64,000 nt of DNA, from assembly GCA_031553775.1 (NCBI GenBank), contig JAVBLA010000019.1:1-64000 (forward strand), given 5' to 3'. The position numbers were made by a program, and so were the translations under genes. Numbering within the stretch: the first letter of the stretch is position 1; the number at the start of each line of letters is the position of its first letter. Source of the stretch: JAISFI01 sp031553775. Its GTDB lineage: Bacteria > Bacteroidota > Bacteroidia > Bacteroidales > Azobacteroidaceae. This document shows, one piece after another, positions 18,894 to 27,248 of this stretch. The notes beneath the pieces were generated by a model, which saw only the letters and a program-made list of their open reading frames with translations, made no database searches and had not been told where the DNA came from.

Positions 18894-20087
18894 ATGAAAA
18901 ACTTACTGCTGATAGTATGCTCACTGTTTCTACTGACAGCCTGTGCAAAAGATGCAAAACTGACGGCACAGGATATTGATAAAGCCCTGGCTATTGCCCG
19001 GAAGCAATCGGTATTTATGGCCGGAAGCCTCTTGGACCAGGAAGGAAAACTTCCTAAAACCATCGGGAAAAAAGGAGAGTTTGTTACTTGTACTTCCAAA
19101 TGGTGGACCAGTGGCTTTTTTCCGGGAGTATTATGGTATCTCTATGAAGATTCGGGAGATGAAGAACTCCGGAAATATGCAGAAAATTTTACGCAGAGAA
19201 TAGAAAAAGAGAAGTTCACCACTTCCAACCATGATGTGGGTTTCATGTTGTATTGCAGTTTCGGGAACGGCCTGAGGATTGCCGGCATCAAATCTTATGA
19301 AGATGTACTGATGCAGGGATCGGAGTCTTTATGTACCCGCTACCGTAAAAAACCTGCCTGTATCCGCTCGTGGGACTGGAATGAAAAAGTCTGGGAATAT
19401 CCGGTGATTATCGATAATATGATGAATCTGGAAATGTTGATGTGGGCCGGAAAACATTCCGGGAACAAACGTTTTGAAGATATTGCCCGCTCGCATGCGG
19501 ATGTTACTCTGAAAAATCATTTCCGTCCGGATTACAGTTCCTATCATGTGGTTTCTTATGATACGCTTACGGGTGTGCCCGAAAAGAGAGTTACCTGTCA
19601 GGGGCTGAGCGATGAATCTTCCTGGGCCAGGGGACAAGCCTGGGCGCTGTATGGCTATACCATGATGTTCAGGGAAACCAACGACCGGAAATACCTGGAT
19701 CATGCTATGCATATCGCCCGTTTTATTATGGATCATCCCCGTTTACCGGAAGATAAAATTCCTTATTGGGACTTCGACGATCCGGAAATTCCGAATACAC
19801 TGAGGGATGCTTCGGCAGGTGCTATTATGGCATCGGCATTCATCGAGTTGAGCAGGCTGACACAAGACGAATTTTCTGCCGATTGTCTCCGAACGGCTAC
19901 AATCCAGCTGAAAACCTTGTGCTCTCCGGAGTATCTGGCGGAACCGGGAAGCAATTATCATTTTATACTGAAACATTCGGTAGGAAATAAACCCGGTAAT
20001 GCTGAAGTGGATGTACCGCTTACCTATACCGATTATTATTTCGTGGAAGCACTGGTGCGCTATAAAAAATGGATTTTAAACAGTTAA
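18894..20087 (+). CDS. GH88 unsaturated glucuronyl hydrolase
   Basis: 397-residue lipoprotein (LLTACAKD, Cys17) of GH88, enzymes that remove 4,5-unsaturated glucuronate from lyase products of glycosaminoglycans and related glycans. The (alpha/alpha)6 barrel carries TSKWWTSGFFPGVLWYLYED, TTSNHDVGFMLYCSFGNGLR (D114, matching the first catalytic Asp of the family), PVIIDNMMNLEMLMWAGKHS (D174, the second) and DESSWARGQAWALYGYTMMF. It ends with the standard PLTYTDYYFVEALVRYKKW. Same strand as the PUL, 13 bp before the DUF2264 gene. Together with GH105 it implies a substrate cut by lyases. Confidence 0.94.
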   Translation: MKNLLLIVCSLFLLTACAKDAKLTAQDIDKALAIARKQSVFMAGSLLDQEGKLPKTIGKKGEFVTCTSKWWTSGFFPGVLWYLYEDSGDEELRKYAENFTQRIEKEKFTTSNHDVGFMLYCSFGNGLRIAGIKSYEDVLMQGSESLCTRYRKKPACIRSWDWNEKVWEYPVIIDNMMNLEMLMWAGKHSGNKRFEDIARSHADVTLKNHFRPDYSSYHVVSYDTLTGVPEKRVTCQGLSDESSWARGQAWALYGYTMMFRETNDRKYLDHAMHIARFIMDHPRLPEDKIPYWDFDDPEIPNTLRDASAGAIMASAFIELSRLTQDEFSADCLRTATIQLKTLCSPEYLAEPGSNYHFILKHSVGNKPGNAEVDVPLTYTDYYFVEALVRYKKWILNS

Positions 20088-20100
20088 CAGATCATAGCAG

Positions 20101-21321
20101 ATGGAAAATAAATGGAAAATAGTTCTGACAAGCCTGTTCGTATTGATTAGTATCTCTTGCTTTTCTAAAGGAAAAACCGACAGGGAATACTGGGTGGAAA
20201 CCATGGTAAAAATTATAGATCCTGTCTATACAAATCTGAGCCAGAATAAACTAAGGGAAAATATGCCGGTCGAAACCAATGGAGAACCAGATACCCAGAA
20301 CCGGAAACTGGTCTCTCACCTGGAAGCGTTGGGTCGTTCTTTTGCCGGGATTGCTCCCTGGCTGAACCTGGGACCGGACAATACCCCGGAAGGAAAACTG
20401 AGGGCTAAGTATATCGATCTTTGTGTCAAGTCTATTGCCAATGCTGTCGATCCTGCATCTCCCGATTATATGCGGTTCGATGGACCGGGCGGACAGCCTC
20501 TTGTAGATGCAGCATTCTTTGCACATGGCTTGATCCGTTCGAAAGACCAGATCTGGCCACGCCTGGATGAGGTAACCCGGGAAAGAATTATAAAGGAATT
20601 ACAAGCTTCCAGGAAGATCAAGGCATCGGAGTCCAATTGGCTGCTGTTTGCTGCTATGACGGAAGCCGCTCTTCTTCAGTTTACAGGAGAGTGTAAAATG
20701 GAGCCGGTTGCTTATGCCGTTAAAAGGCATAAGGAATGGTATAAAGGGGATGGTTGGTATGGAGATGGACAAAAATTTCATCTGGATTATTATAATAGTT
20801 ATGTGATTCAACCGATGTTGTTGGATATTGTCGCCTTATTGAAAGAAAAGGGACTCCCCGACGGTGATTTTTATGATACGGAACTCCCTCGTTTTGTTCG
20901 CTATGCTGAACAGCAGGAAAAATTGATCTCGCCGGAAGGTACTTATCCCGTATTGGGCCGTTCTATGGCTTATCGTTTCGGCGCTTTTCAGGTACTGGCA
21001 CAAACGGCCCTGATGGAAAAACTACCGGAACACACTACTCCGGCTCAGGTGCGTTGTGCGCTTACAACTGTGATCAAACGCCAGTTGGTGCCGGAAACTT
21101 TTGATAAAAAAGGTTGGCTTACATTGGGATTTTGCGGCCATCAGCCGGAAATAGCAGACCGTTATGTCTCTACCGGGAGTCTTTATCTCTGTACTTTCGT
21201 ATACCTTCCGCTCGGATTACAACCGGACAATGAGTTTTGGACGGGGAAACCGGAGGAGTGGTCGTCGAAGAGGGTCTGGAGTGGAAAGACTATTGTTAGG
21301 GATGGGGCTATTAGGAATTGA
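20101..21321 (+). CDS. DUF2264 domain protein (GH154-like, possible beta-glucuronidase)
   Basis: 406 residues with an N-terminal signal peptide or lipobox (VLISISCFSK, Cys20). The body is an all-helical DUF2264 domain: SHLEALGRSFAGIAPWLNLG, DAAFFAHGLIRSKDQIWPRL, ESNWLLFAAMTEAALLQFTG, GWYGDGQKFHLDYYNSYVIQ and GRSMAYRFGAFQVLAQTALM are typical. Some DUF2264 proteins were placed in CAZy family GH154 with beta-glucuronidase activity; whether this one has that activity is inference. It follows GH88 by 13 bp, which suits removal of saturated glucuronate alongside unsaturated uronate. Confidence 0.85.
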   Translation: MENKWKIVLTSLFVLISISCFSKGKTDREYWVETMVKIIDPVYTNLSQNKLRENMPVETNGEPDTQNRKLVSHLEALGRSFAGIAPWLNLGPDNTPEGKLRAKYIDLCVKSIANAVDPASPDYMRFDGPGGQPLVDAAFFAHGLIRSKDQIWPRLDEVTRERIIKELQASRKIKASESNWLLFAAMTEAALLQFTGECKMEPVAYAVKRHKEWYKGDGWYGDGQKFHLDYYNSYVIQPMLLDIVALLKEKGLPDGDFYDTELPRFVRYAEQQEKLISPEGTYPVLGRSMAYRFGAFQVLAQTALMEKLPEHTTPAQVRCALTTVIKRQLVPETFDKKGWLTLGFCGHQPEIADRYVSTGSLYLCTFVYLPLGLQPDNEFWTGKPEEWSSKRVWSGKTIVRDGAIRN

Positions 21322-21442
21322 GAATCGACGATAAACCGAATGCCATCAGGCTTGCTTGTATGGCTGAGGTGCGAAGGACGGGATTAATTAAAAATTAAAA
21401 AAATGTAAATTATAGTTGTTTAATCATTTAATATTTAGGATC

Positions 21443-23257
21443 ATGAAACATTTTTTCTTTACAGTGATTTTGCTCGCAAATATGTTTGCAGTGATTGCTC
21501 AGCAGGCTTTTATCGAATTAAAAGATGCTAACGGATTGAATCAGGGTGCCATATCGGTAGTGGATATCGATGGCGATGGGAATGCTGATATTATTTTTGC
21601 AGGAAAAAAGGGCACTGCTGCTTCTACTGAAAGTACCGCCTATATCTATGAAGGACATGGCGATGGAACATTTTCTTATTTGACTGATAACAGTGGATTG
21701 GCCGGTGGTTATATGTTGAATTTTTATTGGGAAGATTTTAACGGTGATGGTAAACTGGATCTTTATAACACAGGATATCTGACTGCCAGAGACAAAGCTT
21801 ATATCAAACAGTACATAGCTACAGATGATTTTTGCCTGACTGAAGAAAATCCATTTCCTGCGAAGCCGACCAGAATATATGGAAACGGCTCTGCCGTAGC
21901 CGATTTTGATAATGACGGATTATATGATTATGTCCATGTGTACGAGGCCGGAACTATTTCTCACATCGTTAGATTCCAGGATGCGGAAAATGATTCTGTT
22001 TCTTTTAAACTGAATATAACTAAACAGGATGGAAGTACGCTTGCCACACAAATTAATGGAGCCCAGATTACATTAGTAGATTTTAATCATGATGGTTTTA
22101 TTGATATCTTTATTACCGGCCATATTGCCAATCCGACTCCGGGAGAAAAATATACCGGATTGTTTATCAATAATGGCGACCGTACCTTTACCGAAAAGAA
22201 ATTCCCGAATCTTACGGCGGGAAACCAGGCATCTTCTCTTTTTGCAGATACCAATGGTGATGGAGAATGGGATTTGATTTATTCCTGCTATATTTCGGCT
22301 ACCTCTTATCCGCTGACTTATTTCAAAAATGAAGGTGGCGATCTTATTGTGGCTAAAGCTTTTGATGAGGCTTACCAATCGAGCGCAGCTTCAAGTTTCG
22401 GTGTTATTGCCGATGTTAATAACGATGGTTATTATGATTTTGTTATTGCCGGAAATAATAATGGGAGTCCCAGAGCTAAAAAAACAGCTTTTTATATCTA
22501 TAATCCTGCCAATGGCAATTTTGAATTGAATGAGGCATTGACCGGTGTTATTCCGGGCGTAGATTATTCCGTTCTCTCCGCAATAGATGCAGATAACGAC
22601 GGTATCCTCGACCTGGCTTTGATGGGAGTGGATTCAAACGCTAAAAACCTGACGGCAATTTACAAGAATACTGCATTTACGGCCTCTAACGAGGCTCCGA
22701 CAGCTCCTGCCAACTTACAAAATACGATAACCGGCTCTAAAGTGAAATTGAACTGGGGGGCTGCCACCGATGATAAAACTCCCGCAAACAGCTTGACTTA
22801 CAACATATCTCTGAAAAATAAAACGACCGGTAAGTATGTTATCCATCCTAAGGCAAATATTGCCACCGGGAAACGTCAGGTTTATGCTCATGGAAATGCT
22901 TTCATGGCTAAAACGAAAACCATGACTTTGCCCGACGGGGAATATGAATGGTCGGTACAGGCTATCGATGCTGCTTATGCCGGCGGACAGTTCGCAGCGA
23001 TCAAGACTTTCAAAATCGGTGAAGGTAATAGTATTAAAAATGCTGAAAAAACAAACCTGCAGGTTATTACCGGCAATGGGATAATCAAAGTAGAGGGAGA
23101 AGAAAATATTTCCGGAATGAAGTTATTCAATATAACCGGCTCCTGTGTTTCTACCAGTTCAAATTCCAATCAATTGAATTACGGACAGGCTTCCGGTATC
23201 TATATCCTGAAAATTAAAACAGGACAGGAAGAAATTTCCCGGAAAGTTGTTTTGTAA
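21443..23257 (+). CDS. FG-GAP/VCBS seven-bladed propeller protein with T9SS sorting domain
   Basis: About 604 residues. The signal peptide is MKHFFFTVILLANMFAVIAQ, and the ATG at 21443 is preferred over an upstream TTG at 21416. Seven calcium-type D-x-D-x-D-G repeats can be counted (DIDGDGNADII, DFNGDGKLDLY, DFDNDGLYDYV, DFNHDGFIDIF, DTNGDGEWDLI, DVNNDGYYDFV, DADNDGILDLA), consistent with a seven-bladed propeller. A fibronectin-like module (PTAPANLQNTITGSKVKLNW) and a C-terminal type IX sorting domain (MKLFNITGSCVS, then ASGIYILKIKTGQEEISRKV) follow. Secreted or surface-bound by T9SS. It is downstream of the GH154-like gene on the same strand; a link to the PUL is plausible, not proven. Confidence 0.88.
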   Translation: MKHFFFTVILLANMFAVIAQQAFIELKDANGLNQGAISVVDIDGDGNADIIFAGKKGTAASTESTAYIYEGHGDGTFSYLTDNSGLAGGYMLNFYWEDFNGDGKLDLYNTGYLTARDKAYIKQYIATDDFCLTEENPFPAKPTRIYGNGSAVADFDNDGLYDYVHVYEAGTISHIVRFQDAENDSVSFKLNITKQDGSTLATQINGAQITLVDFNHDGFIDIFITGHIANPTPGEKYTGLFINNGDRTFTEKKFPNLTAGNQASSLFADTNGDGEWDLIYSCYISATSYPLTYFKNEGGDLIVAKAFDEAYQSSAASSFGVIADVNNDGYYDFVIAGNNNGSPRAKKTAFYIYNPANGNFELNEALTGVIPGVDYSVLSAIDADNDGILDLALMGVDSNAKNLTAIYKNTAFTASNEAPTAPANLQNTITGSKVKLNWGAATDDKTPANSLTYNISLKNKTTGKYVIHPKANIATGKRQVYAHGNAFMAKTKTMTLPDGEYEWSVQAIDAAYAGGQFAAIKTFKIGEGNSIKNAEKTNLQVITGNGIIKVEGEENISGMKLFNITGSCVSTSSNSNQLNYGQASGIYILKIKTGQEEISRKVVL

Positions 23258-23265
23258 TTATTTAT

Positions 23266-23312
23266 CCATAGAAGTCGAATGATTATTCTTGATAATCATT
23301 CGACTTCTATGG
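23266..23312 (+). terminator. Perfect 20-bp hairpin, probable terminator
   Basis: Arms at 23266-23285 and 23293-23312 are perfectly complementary (CCATAGAAGTCGAATGATTA and its reverse complement) around a 7-nt loop. It starts 9 bp after the stop of the FG-GAP gene. There is no clean T-run, so it may act as a transcript-end or processing hairpin between this gene and the BNR gene. Confidence 0.6.
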
Positions 23313-23365
23313 AACCGTAAAACTCCATGAAAATTCCGTGAATTCCGTGTTTAAAACAAATCACA

Positions 23366-25402
23366 ATGAGAAATCAAACACAATCATTTTTTCTCCTTTT
23401 CATATCTATGCTCTTCCTCCTTCCGGAACTGCATGCCGCAGATGTACGTATCGGCTGGGACTTCAGGTCGTATAAAAATTTTAAATATTATAATATCAGC
23501 AATAAACCGGGTGTTACAGGCGACAATTCTCATTATCCCCGGACCAAGCGATTGAATAATGGCGATCTGTTAATGGTTTTTATGGATGGGCAACTGGGGT
23601 GGACCATTTATTCCCGGAAAAGTACGGACGACGGGCTTACCTGGAGCGATGCATATTGCGTAAGGGAACCTTATAAAGATGCTGCTAAAGGCAATGATGA
23701 CGTGTGTTTTGCGTGTCCCGATTTTCTGGAATTACCCGACGGAACCATTTTGCTGGTTTACCATTGGCGGTACAATAACGGGTTTAACGATTACCCCAAT
23801 ACCAATAAAAACTGTGGAATAGAAATGATCAAAAGTGTCGATCATGGCGCTACTTTTGATCTTTCTACGGCCAGGCGTATTTATTCTGGAAGAAACTGGG
23901 AACCATCGTTGTTGCAGCTTCCTACAGGAGAAATACAGATGTTTTTCACCGATTCGCATACACAAGTCCAGAAAACAGCGGGGATACGCCCCATTCCGGC
24001 CGTTGGCATGCTGCGTTCGTTCGATAATGGAAATACCTGGCAGCCGGAGTATAATCCGGAGAGTCCTTCTACGGTACATATTTCCCGCTCGCTGGAAGGA
24101 ACGGAAGATTATAAAGACGGAATGCCGGTGGGTCAGTATTTACACAACGACAAAGGCATTGCTGTAGCACTCGAACGCGACGGAGGTACACAAACGCCCT
24201 GGATCGTGTGGAGCTCGAAAGATGCCAACTGGAATTATACCGATTTTACCGGCCTGCAACAGTTAGGCCCCGGATTGGACAGAAAATGGCCGGTTCATAA
24301 AGATTTAAGAGGATTTGCTCCTTATATGGCAAAACTGCCTACCGGAGAAATTCTGGTGCAATCGAACGGAAAATATAAAAGTGAAGACGGACTCTGGCTG
24401 TTGATCGGCGATGAAGAAGCAAAAAACTTCGACCATGCCTCCAAAGTGTTCCGGAATGTGAATGCCTGGTGGGGATCGGTTGCCTACATCGGTAAAAATC
24501 AGATATTCAGTTCAGGAAATGTGGGATATGACACCGGAGATAAGAAGCGTGAAATTCTTGTAACGAAGGGATATATTAACCGGAAAATGGTATTAGACAA
24601 GAAAGAACTACCCGAAGCTTCCCTGGCCGGTTTCGATAAAACCGATGGAACTTCCTGGTTTGTGGGAAACCTCTGCCAACAACAGTATTTTCTTCAAATG
24701 GCCTATACTGATAACTATCTGCATATCAAAGCCTATGTATACGACAGAAAGGTCAATGCTTACACCATAAAAGATGCTGTACAATTACTCTTGTTCCGTG
24801 CAAAAAAAACCTACCGGATGACTTTCGATGTGCAGGGAAAGATTACTCTGGAAGCTCAAAGCGGACCTTCTTCTTTTACGGAAATTGCTTTGACAGGTGC
24901 AAGCCTGGCTGTTTCGATAGACGGTACCCTGAATAATAATGCCGATACGGATAACGGTTTTATTCTCGATGCCAGGATCCCCTGGACCCTGATCGGAAAT
25001 CCCCCTACAGCCGGTGAAATATGCCGGATGCATCCCAAAATGTTTATCAACGATGCCGGAAGCTCCGATCCCGGAGCTGTGATCGATGAAATGTGCGGAC
25101 AGCAGGAAAGTACTCCTAATTCCTGGTTGTCTTTTGAATTGGGAACCGGTACGGGAATCCCTTCCATGAAAATTCCTTCCTTTGATTATTCTATTGCAGG
25201 AGGAATACTGCGGGTGACGTCTTCGACCGTTATTTCCCGGTTGGCTGTATATGATATGATGGGAAAACCGGTTTTTCCGGAGCGTATCTGTAATGCATCA
25301 TCCTGCAATATAAATATTTCAGGTGTTTCCAGAGGGATTTACCTGATCCGGTTGATTGATGGGGAAGGGAGGGGCTGTATCCGAAAAGTATGGATCGGTT
25401 AA
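23366..25402 (+). CDS. BNR/Asp-box sialidase-superfamily protein with CBM9-like and T9SS sorting domains
   Basis: 678 residues with signal peptide. The N-terminal about 400 residues form a BNR propeller with three Asp-boxes: STDDGLTW, SVDHGATF and SFDNGNTW. The sialidase arginine motif (F/Y)RIP is not seen; HYPRTKRLNNGD occupies the corresponding early position, so a true sialidase activity is doubtful. Residues about 430-590 resemble a DOMON/CBM9-like carbohydrate-binding module (FLQMAYTDNYLHIKAYVYDR, GFILDARIPWTLIGN). The last about 80 residues are a T9SS sorting domain (LAVYDMMGKPVF, SRGIYLIRLIDG). Likely a surface glycosidase or glycan-binding protein linked to the upstream PUL. Confidence 0.85.
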   Translation: MRNQTQSFFLLFISMLFLLPELHAADVRIGWDFRSYKNFKYYNISNKPGVTGDNSHYPRTKRLNNGDLLMVFMDGQLGWTIYSRKSTDDGLTWSDAYCVREPYKDAAKGNDDVCFACPDFLELPDGTILLVYHWRYNNGFNDYPNTNKNCGIEMIKSVDHGATFDLSTARRIYSGRNWEPSLLQLPTGEIQMFFTDSHTQVQKTAGIRPIPAVGMLRSFDNGNTWQPEYNPESPSTVHISRSLEGTEDYKDGMPVGQYLHNDKGIAVALERDGGTQTPWIVWSSKDANWNYTDFTGLQQLGPGLDRKWPVHKDLRGFAPYMAKLPTGEILVQSNGKYKSEDGLWLLIGDEEAKNFDHASKVFRNVNAWWGSVAYIGKNQIFSSGNVGYDTGDKKREILVTKGYINRKMVLDKKELPEASLAGFDKTDGTSWFVGNLCQQQYFLQMAYTDNYLHIKAYVYDRKVNAYTIKDAVQLLLFRAKKTYRMTFDVQGKITLEAQSGPSSFTEIALTGASLAVSIDGTLNNNADTDNGFILDARIPWTLIGNPPTAGEICRMHPKMFINDAGSSDPGAVIDEMCGQQESTPNSWLSFELGTGTGIPSMKIPSFDYSIAGGILRVTSSTVISRLAVYDMMGKPVFPERICNASSCNINISGVSRGIYLIRLIDGEGRGCIRKVWIG

Positions 25403-25421
25403 ATAATCACATAGAAAAGAG

Positions 25422-27014
25422 TTAGTTTGATATACAAATTTTCCTCGCGATCATTTTTTTATCTGAAGTACTGAATGTAACAATGTACATTCCTCTGTTT
25501 AATCGCGATACATCTACCTGTTTTTCATGCATTGTCATGTCTGTCTGTTGAACTGATCGTCCTGTCATGTCCATAATATCCACCCGGTCGATTAATTCGT
25601 TTGTTTCAAAATATAAGGTATTTATAACAGGATTGGGATAAAGCGATATAGAAATTTCATTTTCTAAGTTAGGTATAAGAATACTGGTCTGTGATCCGCT
25701 ACTCCTCAGGTCTATTTTCCGAAGAGGCAGTCCGGGAGCATATTTGATCAACCCGTCTTTTCGTGTTCCGATCCAGATATTTCCGTCATTATCGGGTTCT
25801 ATGCAAAAGATATAATTGAGATTTCCCTGGTTTATCACCGGAATTTCGTATGAAATAAAGTTTTCTCCGTCGAATTTTACCAGGTTCCATCCGCAGATCA
25901 TCCATAGGTTTCCGGAAAGATCACGGCTGATACAGTACACTGAATCGGAAGGCAGGCTGGAGTTCTCTGTATTGTAGCTTACAAATGTATTCCCGTCATA
26001 ACGAACCAGTCCCTGGTTGGTTGCCAGCCATTTATGGTTGTTTTCATCGATTTCGATGGCATTGACAGTGCTTCTCATTTCTTTTACCGGCTGGATTTCT
26101 CCTCCGGAGAATGAAGCGAGATACTGTCCCGGGGCATAGAGCCCTATCCACAGGACTCCGTCTTTATCTATTTTTAAATCGTTGAAAAAATAATAGGCGG
26201 CAATTTCACTTCCCGGAGTGGTCCAGAATTGCCAGTTTTTTCCATCGAATTTGTTCAGGTATAACAAGGAACCGATCCATAAGTTCCCTGACTCGTCGGT
26301 AACGATCGAACGGCAATGCTGATCGGAAATTAAACCGGAGTTGTTGGAATCGTAGGATTCAAAAGTGCTTCCAATAAATTTATTTATTCCTTTGAATTGG
26401 GTTCCTATCCAGAGATTGCCTTCTTTGTCTTTGGAAATTGTCCGGAGATGATTGTCGGACAATCCTGAGTTTTCAGCGGTATAATAAATTGTTTTTTCGG
26501 TTTGCTTGTCAAATTTTACAAGCCCCTCGTTGGTGGCGATCCAGAGAATATTCCCATCGGCCAGGATATGAAATATTGATTCCTGCTCCAGGTATTCCGA
26601 CCAGTCGGATCCTGCTCCGGCTAAACTTACCAGAGAAAACTCCCCGTAAGCAAGGATCTCATTTTCATTTTTAATAAAAAGACTATATGCCCCTTCATTA
26701 TAAGCGTCCATATCAATATATTCCTTCCGGGGTGTTTGATCGGAGAAAGTAGTTTGATAAATTGTTTTTCCATCATTATCATTGATGATAAGCGTGCGAT
26801 TATCTGATGCCTGAAAGAAGTCTATCATCATCCGGCGACCTTCAATCGTAACAGTGATTTGATTATCGGGAACAGGAGTTAGATTTTCATTGCTATTGCC
26901 AGGCCCTTTGATCAAAACTACTTTTCCATTGGTTTTTGTGGCATCACCTGCTAGATTAGAGACTAGAAAAACCGGCAGAGAAATCAGTATAGAAAATAAA
27001 GTTAGCTTTTTCAT
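25422..27014 (-). CDS. Secreted two-component-type beta-propeller protein with T9SS sorting domain
   Basis: 530 residues. Signal peptide (LTLFSILISLPVFLVSNLAG), a small beta domain (about 30-125), then a propeller made of repeats of the type seen in the sensor part of hybrid two-component regulators: NILWIATNEGLVKFDKQTEK, EGNLWIGTQFKGINKFIGST, SGNLWIGSLLYLNKFDGKNW, NGNIW-like DNDGNIWIGTRKDGLIKYAP. It has no membrane helix, kinase or DNA-binding domain, and instead ends with a type IX sorting domain (SLYPNPVINTLYF, DIMDMTGRSVQ, RGMYIVTFSTSDKKMIARKI). So it is an exported, sensor-like propeller. Convergent with the BNR gene (19-bp gap). Ligand unknown. Confidence 0.87.
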   Translation of the reverse strand: MKKLTLFSILISLPVFLVSNLAGDATKTNGKVVLIKGPGNSNENLTPVPDNQITVTIEGRRMMIDFFQASDNRTLIINDNDGKTIYQTTFSDQTPRKEYIDMDAYNEGAYSLFIKNENEILAYGEFSLVSLAGAGSDWSEYLEQESIFHILADGNILWIATNEGLVKFDKQTEKTIYYTAENSGLSDNHLRTISKDKEGNLWIGTQFKGINKFIGSTFESYDSNNSGLISDQHCRSIVTDESGNLWIGSLLYLNKFDGKNWQFWTTPGSEIAAYYFFNDLKIDKDGVLWIGLYAPGQYLASFSGGEIQPVKEMRSTVNAIEIDENNHKWLATNQGLVRYDGNTFVSYNTENSSLPSDSVYCISRDLSGNLWMICGWNLVKFDGENFISYEIPVINQGNLNYIFCIEPDNDGNIWIGTRKDGLIKYAPGLPLRKIDLRSSGSQTSILIPNLENEISISLYPNPVINTLYFETNELIDRVDIMDMTGRSVQQTDMTMHEKQVDVSRLNRGMYIVTFSTSDKKMIARKICISN

Positions 27015-27057
27015 ATTATTTTCATTTTATTCGTTAGATTTTTTGTTTTGTCTTCTG

Positions 27058-27065
27058 CAAAGTTA
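27058..27065 (-). promoter_or_regulatory. -7 promoter element of the secreted propeller gene
   Basis: Minus-strand TAACTTTG, matching TAnnTTTG, about 44 bp before the ATG at 27014. A -33 element is not clear. The remaining upstream sequence to 27209 holds nothing else that I can recognise. Confidence 0.5.
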
Positions 27066-27209
27066 TATTTGTTTGCTCCGGAATGCAAGAAAAATAGAAG
27101 ACAATATGTGGACAAAGAACAATGTGTTGAAATATTTAATTTGTTGATTTTCAGTTTCTAATGTAGATTTCATACTTAAAATAATGGACATTCCTTCTCC
27201 AATACGAAA

Positions 27210-27248
27210 AAAACAGGAATTTTCTGTTAAAAAACGACCTCCTGTTTT
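27210..27248 (-). terminator. Rho-independent terminator of the TPR/HTH gene
   Basis: Inverted repeat AAAACAGGA (27210-27218) and TCCTGTTTT (27240-27248). Read on the minus strand it forms a 9-bp stem followed by a run of T residues, and it begins at the stop codon of the TPR/HTH gene. Confidence 0.6.

Noticed and set aside
18796..18897. Short frame (about 33 codons) between the sulfatase and GH88 genes, overlapping the GH88 start
   Set aside because: Its second half is the AT-rich TTCAATTG-type spacer found elsewhere between genes; no sign of a real peptide.
23366..25402. Calling the BNR protein a second sialidase (nanH)
   Set aside because: The RIP motif is missing and its neighbours are uronate-processing genes; Asp-boxes alone do not show sialidase activity.
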